64,000 nucleotides of DNA from assembly GCA_036276735.1 (NCBI GenBank), contig DASUOH010000039.1, positions 84,270-148,269 on the forward strand, given 5' to 3'. Under the pieces are notes generated by a model, which was not told where the DNA came from, did not search any database, and worked only from the letters and a program-made list of their open reading frames with translations. A program made the position numbers and the translations under genes. Position 1 is the first letter of the stretch; each line of letters starts with the position of its first letter. Of the stretch, positions 7,559 to 15,648 are shown in pieces. Source of the stretch: VRUE01 sp036276735 (GTDB taxonomy: Bacteria > Actinomycetota > Thermoleophilia > Solirubrobacterales > 70-9).

Positions 7559-8659
7559 ATGGGTATGAGGCAGCGCCACCTGGAGGAGGTCGCGGCCGTG
7601 CTGCGCGAGCGACTGATCGAGCGCCGCCGCGCCGCCGCGGCCACGGGCATGTCGCACTCGACCGACCTCGCCGGCGAGGTGCGCGCCCTGGTGGACGAGG
7701 AAGCGGCGCTGCTGGCGCGCGACGATCGCGAGGCGCTGGCGACGAGGGTGCTGCGCGACACCGTCGGCCTCGGTCCGCTGGAGGACCTGCTCGCCGATCC
7801 GACCGTCGAGGAGGTGATGGTGAACGGGCCCGATGCGGTCTACGTCGAGCGTGGCGGGCGACTCGAGCGGGCGGCGGTCGCGTTCGCCGGCGAGGACGAG
7901 CTGCGCAACACGATCGAGCGGGTCCTGGCACCGCTCGGCCGCCGCGTCGACGAGCTCAGCCCGATGGCAGATGCGCGCCTCCCCGACGGCTCGCGCGTCA
8001 ACGTCGTCATCCCGCCCCTCGCCGTGGACGGGCCGGCCCTCTCGATCCGCCGCTTCGGGGCTCGCCGTCCCGGCCCAGAAGAGCTCGTTGAGCTGGGCAC
8101 CTTGAGCGAGCCGCAGCGGGCGCTGCTCGAGGAGGCCGTTGCGGCACGGCGCAGCGTCCTTATCAGCGGCGGCACCGGCTCGGGCAAGACGACGCTGCTC
8201 AACGCGCTGTCGAGCTACATAGGGGAGGACGAGCGCGTAGTGACGATCGAGGACGCGGCCGAGCTGCGGCTGCAGCGACCGCACGTGGTGCGGCTCGAGA
8301 GCCGGCCGGCCGGCGTCGAGGGAAGGGGGGAGGTGACGGTGCGGGAGCTGCTCCGGAACGCGCTGCGGATGCGTCCCGATCGGATCGTGATCGGCGAGGT
8401 TCGCGGCGCCGAGGCGCTGGATCTCTTGACGGCGCTCAACACCGGCCACGACGGCGCGCTCTCGACGGTCCACGCCAACTCGCCTCGCGACGCCCTGGCT
8501 CGACTGGAGACGCTGGCCCTGATGGCGGGGTCCGGGCTGCCGCACGAGGCGATTGCCGATCAGGTCCGTCGCGGCGTCGATCTGGTCGTGCACCTGAGGC
8601 GATCCGCCGACGGCCGGCGTCAGGTTCGCGAGGTCGCCGAGGTCGGACGTGACCGATAG
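7559..8659 (+). CDS. tadA: TadA/CpaF-type secretion ATPase
   Basis: This hexameric cytoplasmic ATPase powers Flp pilus or Tad secretion. The 366-residue chain has the N-terminal helical domain typical of CpaF (residues 1-115), a Walker A GGTGSGKT at 204-211, the Asp box VTIEDAAELRLQ, a Walker B region in RPDRIVIGEVRGAEALD and the His box TGHDGALSTVHANSPRDAL. All catalytic elements look intact. A second in-frame ATG lies 6 bp downstream of the one used. It is followed by tadB with an 11-bp overlap. Confidence 0.93.
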   Translation: MGMRQRHLEEVAAVLRERLIERRRAAAATGMSHSTDLAGEVRALVDEEAALLARDDREALATRVLRDTVGLGPLEDLLADPTVEEVMVNGPDAVYVERGGRLERAAVAFAGEDELRNTIERVLAPLGRRVDELSPMADARLPDGSRVNVVIPPLAVDGPALSIRRFGARRPGPEELVELGTLSEPQRALLEEAVAARRSVLISGGTGSGKTTLLNALSSYIGEDERVVTIEDAAELRLQRPHVVRLESRPAGVEGRGEVTVRELLRNALRMRPDRIVIGEVRGAEALDLLTALNTGHDGALSTVHANSPRDALARLETLALMAGSGLPHEAIADQVRRGVDLVVHLRRSADGRRQVREVAEVGRDR

Positions 8660-9503
8660 CGCCCTCCTCTTCACCCTGCTCGGAGCTTGCGCAGGAGGGC
8701 TGGCGGCTCTCGCTGCTCGCGAGGCGCTGCTCGCGACCCCGGCCGCGGCGCGCTGGCTGCGCCTGGCGCTCGAGCCGCTGCGGCGCGCCGGGGCGGAGGG
8801 GTACCTGCCGTCCACCGTGGAGCGACGTCGCCTTGCCCTGGTAGGGATGGCCGCCGCCATGCTGGGCGGCTGGCTGCTCGGTGGGACCGCCGTGGCAGTG
8901 CCGCTGGCCCTTGCCGGTCCGGCTCTCGCGACGACGGCGGTTTCGAACCGCAGACGCCGTTACCGCCGTCGTGTCGAGCTGGCGCTGCCCGACGTCTCGA
9001 TCGCGATCGCCGACTCCTTGACCGCGGGGCGCTCGCTACGGGCTGCTCTCGGCGCGGCGGCAACTTCGCTCCAGGGCCCGGCGGCGGTTGAGCTGAGCCG
9101 GCTCGCCGCCGAGCTCGGTCTCGGCGCGCCAACCAGCGATGCGGTCGAGGGCTGGCGAGGTCGGATGCGCTCCACCCGGGTGGACGCATTCGCGGCGGCA
9201 CTGCTCAGCCAGCGCCTGGCGGGCGGCGATTTGGCCGGCCTCCTGCGTCGCTTCGCCGCCGGCGCGGCGGAGCGCGACCGGGTCGCCGAGGACGCCCGCT
9301 CGGCCACGGCGCAGGCACGGTTCACCGGACTGCTGGTGGTCGCGATGCCGACCGGCGGCGCCCTTTTCGCCGAGCTGCTGCAGCCCGGATTCGTCGCCCA
9401 TCTGCTCGCGGATCCGTCATCGACGGTGCTCCTGCTCTTCGCGGCTGTGTTGCAGGTCGCCGGGTTCGTCGCGATCCGTCGCCTCGCGAAGGCGGTCGAT
9501 TGA
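8649..9503 (+). CDS. tadB: TadB-like inner-membrane platform protein
   Basis: The 284-residue protein belongs to the type II secretion GspF/TadB family. It has N-terminal membrane helices (about 5-25 and 65-100), a cytoplasmic helical T2SSF domain with LPDVSIAIADSLTAGRSLRAAL, and C-terminal helices (about 222-278). It anchors the ATPase and recruits pilin or pseudopilin subunits. It starts with GTG inside the end of tadA, indicating translational coupling. Confidence 0.87.
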   Translation: MTDSALLFTLLGACAGGLAALAAREALLATPAAARWLRLALEPLRRAGAEGYLPSTVERRRLALVGMAAAMLGGWLLGGTAVAVPLALAGPALATTAVSNRRRRYRRRVELALPDVSIAIADSLTAGRSLRAALGAAATSLQGPAAVELSRLAAELGLGAPTSDAVEGWRGRMRSTRVDAFAAALLSQRLAGGDLAGLLRRFAAGAAERDRVAEDARSATAQARFTGLLVVAMPTGGALFAELLQPGFVAHLLADPSSTVLLLFAAVLQVAGFVAIRRLAKAVD

Positions 9504-10258
9504 CCCCGCTCGCGCTCCTGGCCGCCGTGGCCGCTCTGTTCGCTCTCGTCGCGGCCAAGGAAGCGTTGGCTGCGGCGGAGACGGGCCTCGACGAGCGCCT
9601 TGTGCGCCTCGCGCTCGCGCCGAAGCTGCCGGCGCCGGCGCTGCTCGCCGGCAAGATCGCGGCCGCGCTCGTGGGCGTCGCGACGGCTTGGCTCGCCGCT
9701 CCGGCCGCCCCCGGGCGGCTCGCGCTGCTGGTCGCCATCGGCCTGCCCCTCGGCGGTTTCTGGTTCCCCGACGCGGTGCTCGAGCGGCGGCGGCGCAGGC
9801 GCAGGCGCCGACTTGTCGCGGCGCTGCCGAATGCCGCCGATCTGCTCGCGGTGGCCGCGGCGGCCGGCCGCAGCTCCGCCGCGGGCCTCGTCGAGGTGGG
9901 CCGGTCCGGCTCCGGCCCCCTGGCCGCCGAGCTCCGTGTCCTTGGCGCTGAAGTGGAGTGCGGGCGATCCCTCGCCTCGGCGCTAGGCGCCCTCCGCGCG
10001 CGCACCGGGAGCGCTGAGGTCGCGGCGCTGTGCGCGGCAGTCGAGCGCTCGCACCGGCTCGGCTCGCCGTTGGCCGATCAGCTGCGCCGCCAGGCAAGCT
10101 CTTTACGGCGCGACCAGCGCCGCGCGATCGAGGACCATGCCGCCAGGGCGGCGCCGAAGATCCAGCTGGTCGTCGCGCTCGTGCTCGTTCCCTCGGTGCT
10201 GCTGATGATCGCCGCGGCGCTGATCGCCAACGCGGATCTCCTGCTCGCCGGCTTCTAG
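9500..10258 (+). CDS. tadC: TadC-like inner-membrane platform protein
   Basis: This is a second GspF-type membrane protein of 252 residues and the usual partner of TadB. It has hydrophobic segments at about 2-20, 50-75 and 225-250, a run of arginines after the second helix, and a cytoplasmic helical domain containing LPNAADLLAVAAAAGRSSAAGL. The start is TTG overlapping the tadB stop. It ends the operon; a 10-bp-armed inverted repeat follows within 50 bp. No pilin, prepilin peptidase or TadE-like gene follows, so the machine's substrate is encoded elsewhere. Confidence 0.85.
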   Translation: MTPLALLAAVAALFALVAAKEALAAAETGLDERLVRLALAPKLPAPALLAGKIAAALVGVATAWLAAPAAPGRLALLVAIGLPLGGFWFPDAVLERRRRRRRRRLVAALPNAADLLAVAAAAGRSSAAGLVEVGRSGSGPLAAELRVLGAEVECGRSLASALGALRARTGSAEVAALCAAVERSHRLGSPLADQLRRQASSLRRDQRRAIEDHAARAAPKIQLVVALVLVPSVLLMIAAALIANADLLLAGF

Positions 10259-10262
10259 GGCT

Positions 10263-10307
10263 GGCCTGGCGAGTTATCACCGCATAGCGGGGAAAAGTCG
10301 CCAGGCC
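10263..10307 (+). terminator. Inverted repeat after the Tad operon
   Basis: Perfect 10-bp arms (GGCCTGGCGA and TCGCCAGGCC) flank 25 nt that hold a nested CCGC/GCGG hairpin and GGGGAAAAG. The right arm is followed by TTCCC rather than a long U-tract. Its place between the Tad operon and the mraZ promoter fits a terminator. Confidence 0.5.
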
Positions 10308-10328
10308 TTCCCGCAACCGGGCTTGCAA

Positions 10329-10380
10329 TGGGTTGGAATTTCAGACTTGTGTTGCAAAGTGGGAGGAAGTGGGTTATTGT
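10329..10380 (+). promoter_or_regulatory. mraZ promoter with MraZ-type direct repeats
   Basis: A -35 TTGCAA (10352-10357) and a -10 TATTGT (10375-10380) are exactly 17 bp apart. The spacer contains TGGGA and TGGGT with a 10-bp period (10360 and 10370), the TGGGN(5)TGGGN arrangement bound by MraZ. A third TGGGT with a second TTGCAA lies upstream (10329). This predicts direct autorepression of the division cluster by MraZ occupying its own promoter. Confidence 0.75.
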
Positions 10381-10399
10381 GCCGCTCGAGTTGAAGCCC

Positions 10400-10444
10400 A
10401 GGACCGGGGTGGTGAGGCTCCTCCCACCTCATCACTCCGGTCCT
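10400..10444 (+). promoter_or_regulatory. Long hairpin in the mraZ leader
   Basis: The two 18-nt arms (10400-10417 and 10427-10444) pair along their whole length with only two G-T wobbles and close on a 9-nt C-rich loop. The hairpin lies between the mraZ -10 box and the AAAGGAA ribosome site, so it would form in the 5' leader. It could be an attenuator, an RNA-stability element or a binding site; no U-tract follows directly. Confidence 0.6.
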
Positions 10445-10478
10445 AACTCTCTTCAGGCCAGAAAGGAACCGCGCCGGG

Positions 10479-10922
10479 ATGGCATTTCGGGGTCTCTACG
10501 AGCACAGCCTCGACGCCAAGGACCGCCTCACGGTTCCCTCCCGGTTCCGTGCTGCCCTTGCTGACGGCATCGTTCTCTCCAAGGGCTTCGACCCCTGCGT
10601 CTGGGTGCACACGACCGAGGAGTTCGAGCAGCTCTCGGACCGCTTCCTGGCCCCGCACAGCCCCTTCGGCGGCGACGCCCGCCGCCTGCGCCGCCGCTTC
10701 CACGGCGGCTCCTTCGACGAGAAGCTCGACTCGGCTGGGCGCATCCGCGTCCCCAGGCCGCTGATCGAGCACGCCGGCCTGGAGGGCCCGTGCGTGGTGA
10801 TCGGAGCGGGGGAGTACCTGGAGATCTGGAATGCCGACGCCTGGGCAAAGCAGGAGGAAGAGCTCGACGCCTCCGCGCCGGAGATCGCCGAGGGGCTGGC
10901 CGGCAGTGGGGCGGTGGCGTGA
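10479..10922 (+). CDS. mraZ: MraZ transcriptional regulator
   Basis: This DNA-binding regulator of the division and cell-wall cluster has 147 residues and two AbrB-like SpoVT/MraZ repeats. The first is FRGLYEHSLDAKDRLTVPSRFR at the N-terminus. The second is centred on GSFDEKLDSAGRIRVPRPL, with the D-x-x-GR turn in each. It forms ring oligomers that bind TGGGN repeats, which are present in its own promoter. An AAAGGAA ribosome site stands about 11 nt before the ATG. It leads the cluster and is followed at once by rsmH, as in most bacteria. Confidence 0.95.
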   Translation: MAFRGLYEHSLDAKDRLTVPSRFRAALADGIVLSKGFDPCVWVHTTEEFEQLSDRFLAPHSPFGGDARRLRRRFHGGSFDEKLDSAGRIRVPRPLIEHAGLEGPCVVIGAGEYLEIWNADAWAKQEEELDASAPEIAEGLAGSGAVA

Positions 10923-10923
10923 G

Positions 10924-11964
10924 ATGCGGGCCGCTGCCTCAGCGCTTCCAAGGCAGGCACCGGCCGCGATGCCCGCGAGCCCGTCCCCCGAGCGCGCAAC
11001 CCTTGTCCTGATGACCCGGGAGCACCAGCCCGTGATGGCGGCCGAGCTGACCGAGCTGCTGGCGCCCCGTCGCGGCCAGACCGCTGTCGACTGCACCTTC
11101 GGCGGTGGCGGCCACGCCGAGCGGATCGCGGCCGAGCTCGGGCCTGAGGGGACGCTTGTCTGCATCGACCGCGATCCCGCCGCCGAGGACCGCTACGCCG
11201 AGTTCGCCGCCGCCGCGCCGTGCCGAACCAGGTTCCTCGGCACCGACTTCGCGGCAGGTCTGCGGGCATTGGACGGCGAAGGCCTTACCCCAGACATGGT
11301 CTACATGGATCTGGGGATGTCCTCGATGCAGGTCGACGCGATGGAGCGGGGGTTCTCCTACTCCTACGACGCCCCGCTCGACATGCGGATGGACACCCGC
11401 CAGCAGCTGACCGCGGCGGACGTCGTCAACGAGTGGCCCGAGTCGCGTATCGCGCAGGTCTTGAAGCGCTTCGGCGAGGAGCGCTACGCCGGCGGCATCG
11501 CCCGCGAGATCGCCCGCAGGCGCCCGCTCGCCACCACCTCTGAGCTGGTCGCGGCGATCAAGGCGGGAATGCCCGCGTCGGCTCGCTTCGGTGGCGGTCA
11601 TCCCGCCAAGCGGACCTTCCAGGCGATCAGGATCGCGGTCAACGGCGAGCTCGACTCGCTCGAGGACGCCCTGCCGACCGCCTGGTCGATGCTGCCGGTG
11701 AGCGGCCGGCTCGCCGCGATCTCCTTCCACTCGCTCGAGGACCGACGCGTCAAGCGCTTCCTGGCGGCGCGCGCCAAGGGCTGCGTCTGCCCGCCTGAGC
11801 TGCCGGTCTGCGCCTGCGGCCGGGTCCCGGAGGCCGAGCTGCTCACCCGTCGCGCCGTCGCCCCCGGGCCAGACGAGGTCGCCGCCAACCCGCGCTCGAA
11901 GTCGGCTCACCTGCGCGCCGCGGTCAAGGTCGCCGAGAACGCCGTCGCCGGAGGCGGGGACTGA
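10924..11964 (+). CDS. rsmH: 16S rRNA m4C1402 methyltransferase RsmH
   Basis: RsmH (MraW) methylates N4 of C1402 in 16S rRNA using S-adenosylmethionine. Visible blocks are HQPVMAAELTELL, the SAM loop VDCTFGGGGHAERI, MVYMDLGMSSMQVD, RMDTRQQLTAADVVNE and ISFHSLEDRRVK. The ATG used starts 1 bp after the mraZ stop. Homologues suggest the true start may be the internal ATG at 11011, just ahead of TREHQPVM. If so, the 29 upstream residues are spurious. The C-terminus overlaps the next start by one base. Confidence 0.93.
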   Translation: MRAAASALPRQAPAAMPASPSPERATLVLMTREHQPVMAAELTELLAPRRGQTAVDCTFGGGGHAERIAAELGPEGTLVCIDRDPAAEDRYAEFAAAAPCRTRFLGTDFAAGLRALDGEGLTPDMVYMDLGMSSMQVDAMERGFSYSYDAPLDMRMDTRQQLTAADVVNEWPESRIAQVLKRFGEERYAGGIAREIARRRPLATTSELVAAIKAGMPASARFGGGHPAKRTFQAIRIAVNGELDSLEDALPTAWSMLPVSGRLAAISFHSLEDRRVKRFLAARAKGCVCPPELPVCACGRVPEAELLTRRAVAPGPDEVAANPRSKSAHLRAAVKVAENAVAGGGD

Positions 11965-12503
11965 TGGCGGCAGCCGCCACGGCACGCAAGGCGGCGCCAG
12001 CCCGCAAGGCACCGCCCCGCAAACGCGCTGCGCTCCGCGTCGCCCCGGCCCCGAAGCCCGCCCGTAGGGCGCCTGCTCGCCGCAAGCCGGCGCCCAAGGC
12101 GCCCCCTCGCCGCGGCGGCCAGCTGATCCCGATCGCCGTCGGCACGGCGACCGCGGTCCGAAAGCTCCCCGACTCCGGCCTGATCGTCCGGCTTACCCAT
12201 GGACGAGCCTGGATCGGCCTGCTCGGACTGCTGCTTGCCGGCATCGTCGCCCTCAACGTGGTCACGCTCAGCCTCGCGGCGACCGCGGGTCAGGTCGACC
12301 AGAACATCCAGGCGCTCGATCGTGAGAACTCGTTGCTGGCCGGGGTCGACGCCCAGAAGTCCGCCGTCGCGCGGGTGCGCCACGATGCCATCGCAATCGG
12401 CCTCAGCTCCGTCGCAATCGAGGACGTCGGCTACGTGACTGCCTCGGGCGATGACGCCGTCACCGCCGCGCAGCGCCTGGCGGCTGCCGGGACCGGCTAC
12501 TAG
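11964..12503 (+). CDS. FtsL-like septal membrane protein
   Basis: The position between rsmH and ftsI and the topology identify this 179-residue protein as the FtsL-type member of the FtsQLB complex; sequence similarity is weak, as is usual. Residues 1-55 are an Ala/Pro/Lys/Arg-rich cytoplasmic tail, one membrane helix spans about 85-108, and a short extracytoplasmic helix follows (QVDQNIQALDRENSLLAGVDA), likely to pair with a DivIC-type partner. The end (IEDVGYVTASGDDA) resembles the FtsL tail that contacts FtsI. Confidence 0.75.
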   Translation: MAAAATARKAAPARKAPPRKRAALRVAPAPKPARRAPARRKPAPKAPPRRGGQLIPIAVGTATAVRKLPDSGLIVRLTHGRAWIGLLGLLLAGIVALNVVTLSLAATAGQVDQNIQALDRENSLLAGVDAQKSAVARVRHDAIAIGLSSVAIEDVGYVTASGDDAVTAAQRLAAAGTGY

Positions 12504-12515
12504 GGGACTGCACGA

Positions 12516-14168
12516 GTGCGGACGATCGAGCGGCGGATCGGCCTCCTCTTCGCCGGATTCCTCCTCTGCTTTCTCGTCGTCTCGGTCCGGGCGGTATGGC
12601 TGCAGGGCGTTCGCGGTCCGCAGCTCGCTTCCGAAGCGGCCTACCAGCAGACCGAGACGATCGAAGTACCGGGCCTGCGCGGTTCGCTGCTGGACCGCTA
12701 CGGCAATCCGCTCGCCATCTCCGAAGACGCGGCGACGATCTACGCGACGCCATACCAGGTCAAGGACCCGGTTGGCACGGCCGAGCGGCTCGCCCGGGCG
12801 CTCGAGACCGACCGCGACGATCTGCTCGGCAGCCTTACCTCAGAGTCCGGCTTCTCCTACGTCGCCAAGAAGGTCGATCTACCAACAGCGGCGCGGGTGG
12901 AACGGCTCGAGCTGCCTGGGATCGGCCAGCTTCCCGACAGCAGGCGAACCTACCCGCAGGGCGAGCTGGCCGCACAGGTGTTGGGCGTGGTCGGCGCCGA
13001 AGACGAAGGGCTGACGGGCCTTGAGGTGGGTGAGGAAGAGGTGCTCGCCGGCGCCGACGGCGAGCGCCGGATCGTCAAGGACGCGCTCGGCGAGCCGATC
13101 AGGATGGAGACCGTCGCCGAGGCGAGCGACGGCGAGGATCTGCGCCTCACGATCGACCCGGCGATCCAAAAAGAGGCCGAGGCGGCGCTGGCCGCGGTGG
13201 GGGAAACGTTCGCGCCGAAAGGCGCCACCGCAATTGTCATGGACCCCGGCGATTCGGACGTGTTGGCGATGGCCAACTGGCCGCCGGTCGACCCCGGCGA
13301 TCTCTCCGAGGCCGAGAGCGAAGACCTGCTCAACCGGGCGACCGGCTTCACCTACGAGCCCGGCTCGACGTTCAAGGCGTTCACCGTCGCCGCGGCGCTC
13401 GAGGACAAGAAGGTGACGCCCACGACCGCCTTCACCCTGCCGCCGACCATCGAAGTCGCCGACCGCACGATCGAGGAGTCGCACGCTCGCGGCACCGAAA
13501 CGCTCTCGGTCGCCGAAATCCTCGCTCACTCCTCGAACGTCGGCGCGGTAACGATCGGATTGGGCCTCGGCAGCGAACGCTTCAGCCGCTGGATCGAGCG
13601 CTTCGGCTTCGGCCGGCCGACCGGGGTGCGCTTCCCCGGCGAGGAGCAGGGCCTCGTGCCGCAGCTGGAGGAGTACTCCGGCTCGACGATGGGGAACCTG
13701 CCGCTCGGCCAGGGCCTCTCGGTGACCCCGATGCAGATGATGGCCGCCTACGCCGCGATCGCCAACGGCGGTCTGCTCCGCGCCCCCCGGCTGATCGACT
13801 CGATCGACGGCGAGCCGGTGGAGCGTGAGAGGGGCAAGCGGGTGATCGGTCCCGACGTCGCAGCCGAGGTGCGGACGATGCTCGAGGGCGTGCTCGCCCC
13901 CGGCGGCACCGCCTCGGAGGTCAGCGTCCCGGGCTACACCCTGGCCGGCAAGACCGGCACCGCCGAGGTGGCCGAAAACGGCACCTACTCGGACACCAAA
14001 TACGTCGCCTCGTTCATCGGCTTCGCACCGGCCGAGAACCCGCGCCTGCTGGTCGCCGTGGTGGTCGACCAGCCGCAGGGCGAAATCTACGGGGGCACGG
14101 TCGCGGCCCCGGCCTTCGGCGAGATCGCCGAGTTCGCGCTGCCTCACCTCGGCGTCGCGCCCGAATAG
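12516..14168 (+). CDS. ftsI: Septal peptidoglycan transpeptidase FtsI (PBP)
   Basis: This class B penicillin-binding protein cross-links peptidoglycan at the septum. It has 550 residues, an N-terminal membrane helix (about 8-27), a PBP dimer domain, and a transpeptidase domain with the SxxK serine at about 284 (PGSTFKAF), SSN at about 339 (AHSSNVGAV) and KTG at about 479 (LAGKTGTAEV). There are no C-terminal PASTA repeats. The start is GTG. It works with FtsW, encoded downstream in the same cluster. Confidence 0.95.
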   Translation: MRTIERRIGLLFAGFLLCFLVVSVRAVWLQGVRGPQLASEAAYQQTETIEVPGLRGSLLDRYGNPLAISEDAATIYATPYQVKDPVGTAERLARALETDRDDLLGSLTSESGFSYVAKKVDLPTAARVERLELPGIGQLPDSRRTYPQGELAAQVLGVVGAEDEGLTGLEVGEEEVLAGADGERRIVKDALGEPIRMETVAEASDGEDLRLTIDPAIQKEAEAALAAVGETFAPKGATAIVMDPGDSDVLAMANWPPVDPGDLSEAESEDLLNRATGFTYEPGSTFKAFTVAAALEDKKVTPTTAFTLPPTIEVADRTIEESHARGTETLSVAEILAHSSNVGAVTIGLGLGSERFSRWIERFGFGRPTGVRFPGEEQGLVPQLEEYSGSTMGNLPLGQGLSVTPMQMMAAYAAIANGGLLRAPRLIDSIDGEPVERERGKRVIGPDVAAEVRTMLEGVLAPGGTASEVSVPGYTLAGKTGTAEVAENGTYSDTKYVASFIGFAPAENPRLLVAVVVDQPQGEIYGGTVAAPAFGEIAEFALPHLGVAPE

Positions 14169-14183
14169 GGCGGACCGCCCACA

Positions 14184-14189
14184 TAGAAT
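14184..14189 (+). promoter_or_regulatory. Putative leaderless -10 box of murE
   Basis: TAGAAT stands 7 nt before the GTG of murE, in the 28-bp gap after ftsI. A small GGGCGG/CCGCCC hairpin precedes it. It could give an internal leaderless promoter within the cluster. Confidence 0.4.
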
Positions 14190-14196
14190 CGAGAAC

Positions 14197-15648
14197 GTGA
14201 GGTTGGACCAGCTCACGGAGGCGGTCGCCGGCGCACGGCTCCTCGGCGATGGCTCTGCCGAGATCGCCGACCTCGTCTACGACAACCGCGGCGTACGGGC
14301 CGGCTCACTCTTCTTCTGCATCCGCGGCAGCCGCGCCGACGGACACGATTTCGCCGCCGCGGCGGTCGAGGCGGGGGCGGTGGCGCTCGTCGTCGAGCGA
14401 GAGCTGGACCTCGGGGTGCCGCAGGTCCTGGTCGCCGACGCGCGGGCGGCGATGGCGCCGCTGGCGGCGCGGTTCTGGGGGGACCCGACCGCGAAGCTGC
14501 GCGTGGTCGGGGTGACCGGTACCAATGGCAAGACGACGACCGCCTTCCTGATTCGCGAGATCCTCGAGGCGGCGGGCATCCGAAGCGGGCTTCTGGGGAC
14601 GGTGAAGCAGGTGGTCGCCGGCGCCGAAGTGGCCGCCGAGCGGACGACCCCGGAGGCGATCGACCTGCAGGCGACCTTTCGTCGCATGCTCGACGGAGGC
14701 GATCGCGCCTGCGTCATGGAGGTCTCCTCGCACGCCCTGGCGCTGCACCGCGCTGACTCGATCCACTTCGAGGTCGCCCTGTTCACCAACCTCAGCCAGG
14801 ACCACCTCGACTTCCACGCCGACATGGGCGACTACTTCCAGGCGAAGCGGCGGCTGTTCGACGCCGGTCCGCGGATCTCGGCGGTCAACGTCGACGACGA
14901 GTATGGCCATCGACTGGCCAGCGAATTCGACTGCCTGCGCTTCTCGGTCGAGGGATGGGATGCCGACTTCGTCGCCCGCGACGTCTCCTTCGACGCCGGC
15001 GGCTCCAGCTTCACGATCGTCGAGCGCGACGGCGAGATCCCGGTCCGGACGCGCCTGCCGGGCCACTTCAACGTTGCCAATGCGCTCGCGGCCTTTGCGG
15101 CGGCGCGCGCGCTCGGGGTCGACTCAGACGTCGCGGCCGCCGGGCTGACCGCAGCGGCACCGCCCCCCGGCCGCTTCGAGCCGGTTGACGAGGGGCAGCC
15201 CTTCACGGTGTTGGTCGACTACGCGCACACGCCGGACTCGCTCGAGAACGTCCTGCGGGCGGCGCGACGCCTGACCGAGGGCCGCCTGCTGGCTGTCTTC
15301 GGCGCCGGCGGCGACCGGGACGCCGGCAAGCGCCCGCACATGGGGCGCGCCGCCGCCGAGCTGTCGGACCTGGCGGTCGTCACCTCTGACAACCCGCGCT
15401 CCGAGTCGCCTGCGGCGATCATCGAACAGATCCTCGACGGGATCGAGGATCGCGGCGATGTGGAGGTGGAGCCCGATCGCCGCGCGGCGATTGCCCGGGC
15501 GCTGGCCCAGGCCGGCGCCGGTGACACGGTCGTGATCGCCGGCAAGGGGCACGAGCAGGGCCAGGAATTCGAGGGCGGCCGCAAGGTTCCCTTCGACGAT
15601 CGTGAGGTCGCCCGGGAGGAGCTGCGCAGGCTCGCGAAGGTGCGATGA
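14197..15648 (+). CDS. murE: UDP-MurNAc-tripeptide synthetase MurE
   Basis: MurE adds the third amino acid to UDP-MurNAc-L-Ala-D-Glu. The 483-residue protein has the N-terminal uridine domain, the ATP loop GVTGTNGKTTT near residues 106-116, a central domain with MEVSSHALALHR, and the C-terminal ligase domain with TSDNPRSESP. The D-N-P-R motif (Asp at about 398) is the one known to select meso-diaminopimelate rather than lysine. The GTG start fits the TAGAAT box just upstream. It overlaps murF by 4 bp. Confidence 0.96.
   Translation: MRLDQLTEAVAGARLLGDGSAEIADLVYDNRGVRAGSLFFCIRGSRADGHDFAAAAVEAGAVALVVERELDLGVPQVLVADARAAMAPLAARFWGDPTAKLRVVGVTGTNGKTTTAFLIREILEAAGIRSGLLGTVKQVVAGAEVAAERTTPEAIDLQATFRRMLDGGDRACVMEVSSHALALHRADSIHFEVALFTNLSQDHLDFHADMGDYFQAKRRLFDAGPRISAVNVDDEYGHRLASEFDCLRFSVEGWDADFVARDVSFDAGGSSFTIVERDGEIPVRTRLPGHFNVANALAAFAAARALGVDSDVAAAGLTAAAPPPGRFEPVDEGQPFTVLVDYAHTPDSLENVLRAARRLTEGRLLAVFGAGGDRDAGKRPHMGRAAAELSDLAVVTSDNPRSESPAAIIEQILDGIEDRGDVEVEPDRRAAIARALAQAGAGDTVVIAGKGHEQGQEFEGGRKVPFDDREVAREELRRLAKVR

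Noticed and set aside
6776..8860. A 694-residue minus-strand frame
   Set aside because: It is antisense to the CpaB and TadA genes, has no domain, and exists because GC-rich coding DNA leaves the opposite frame open.
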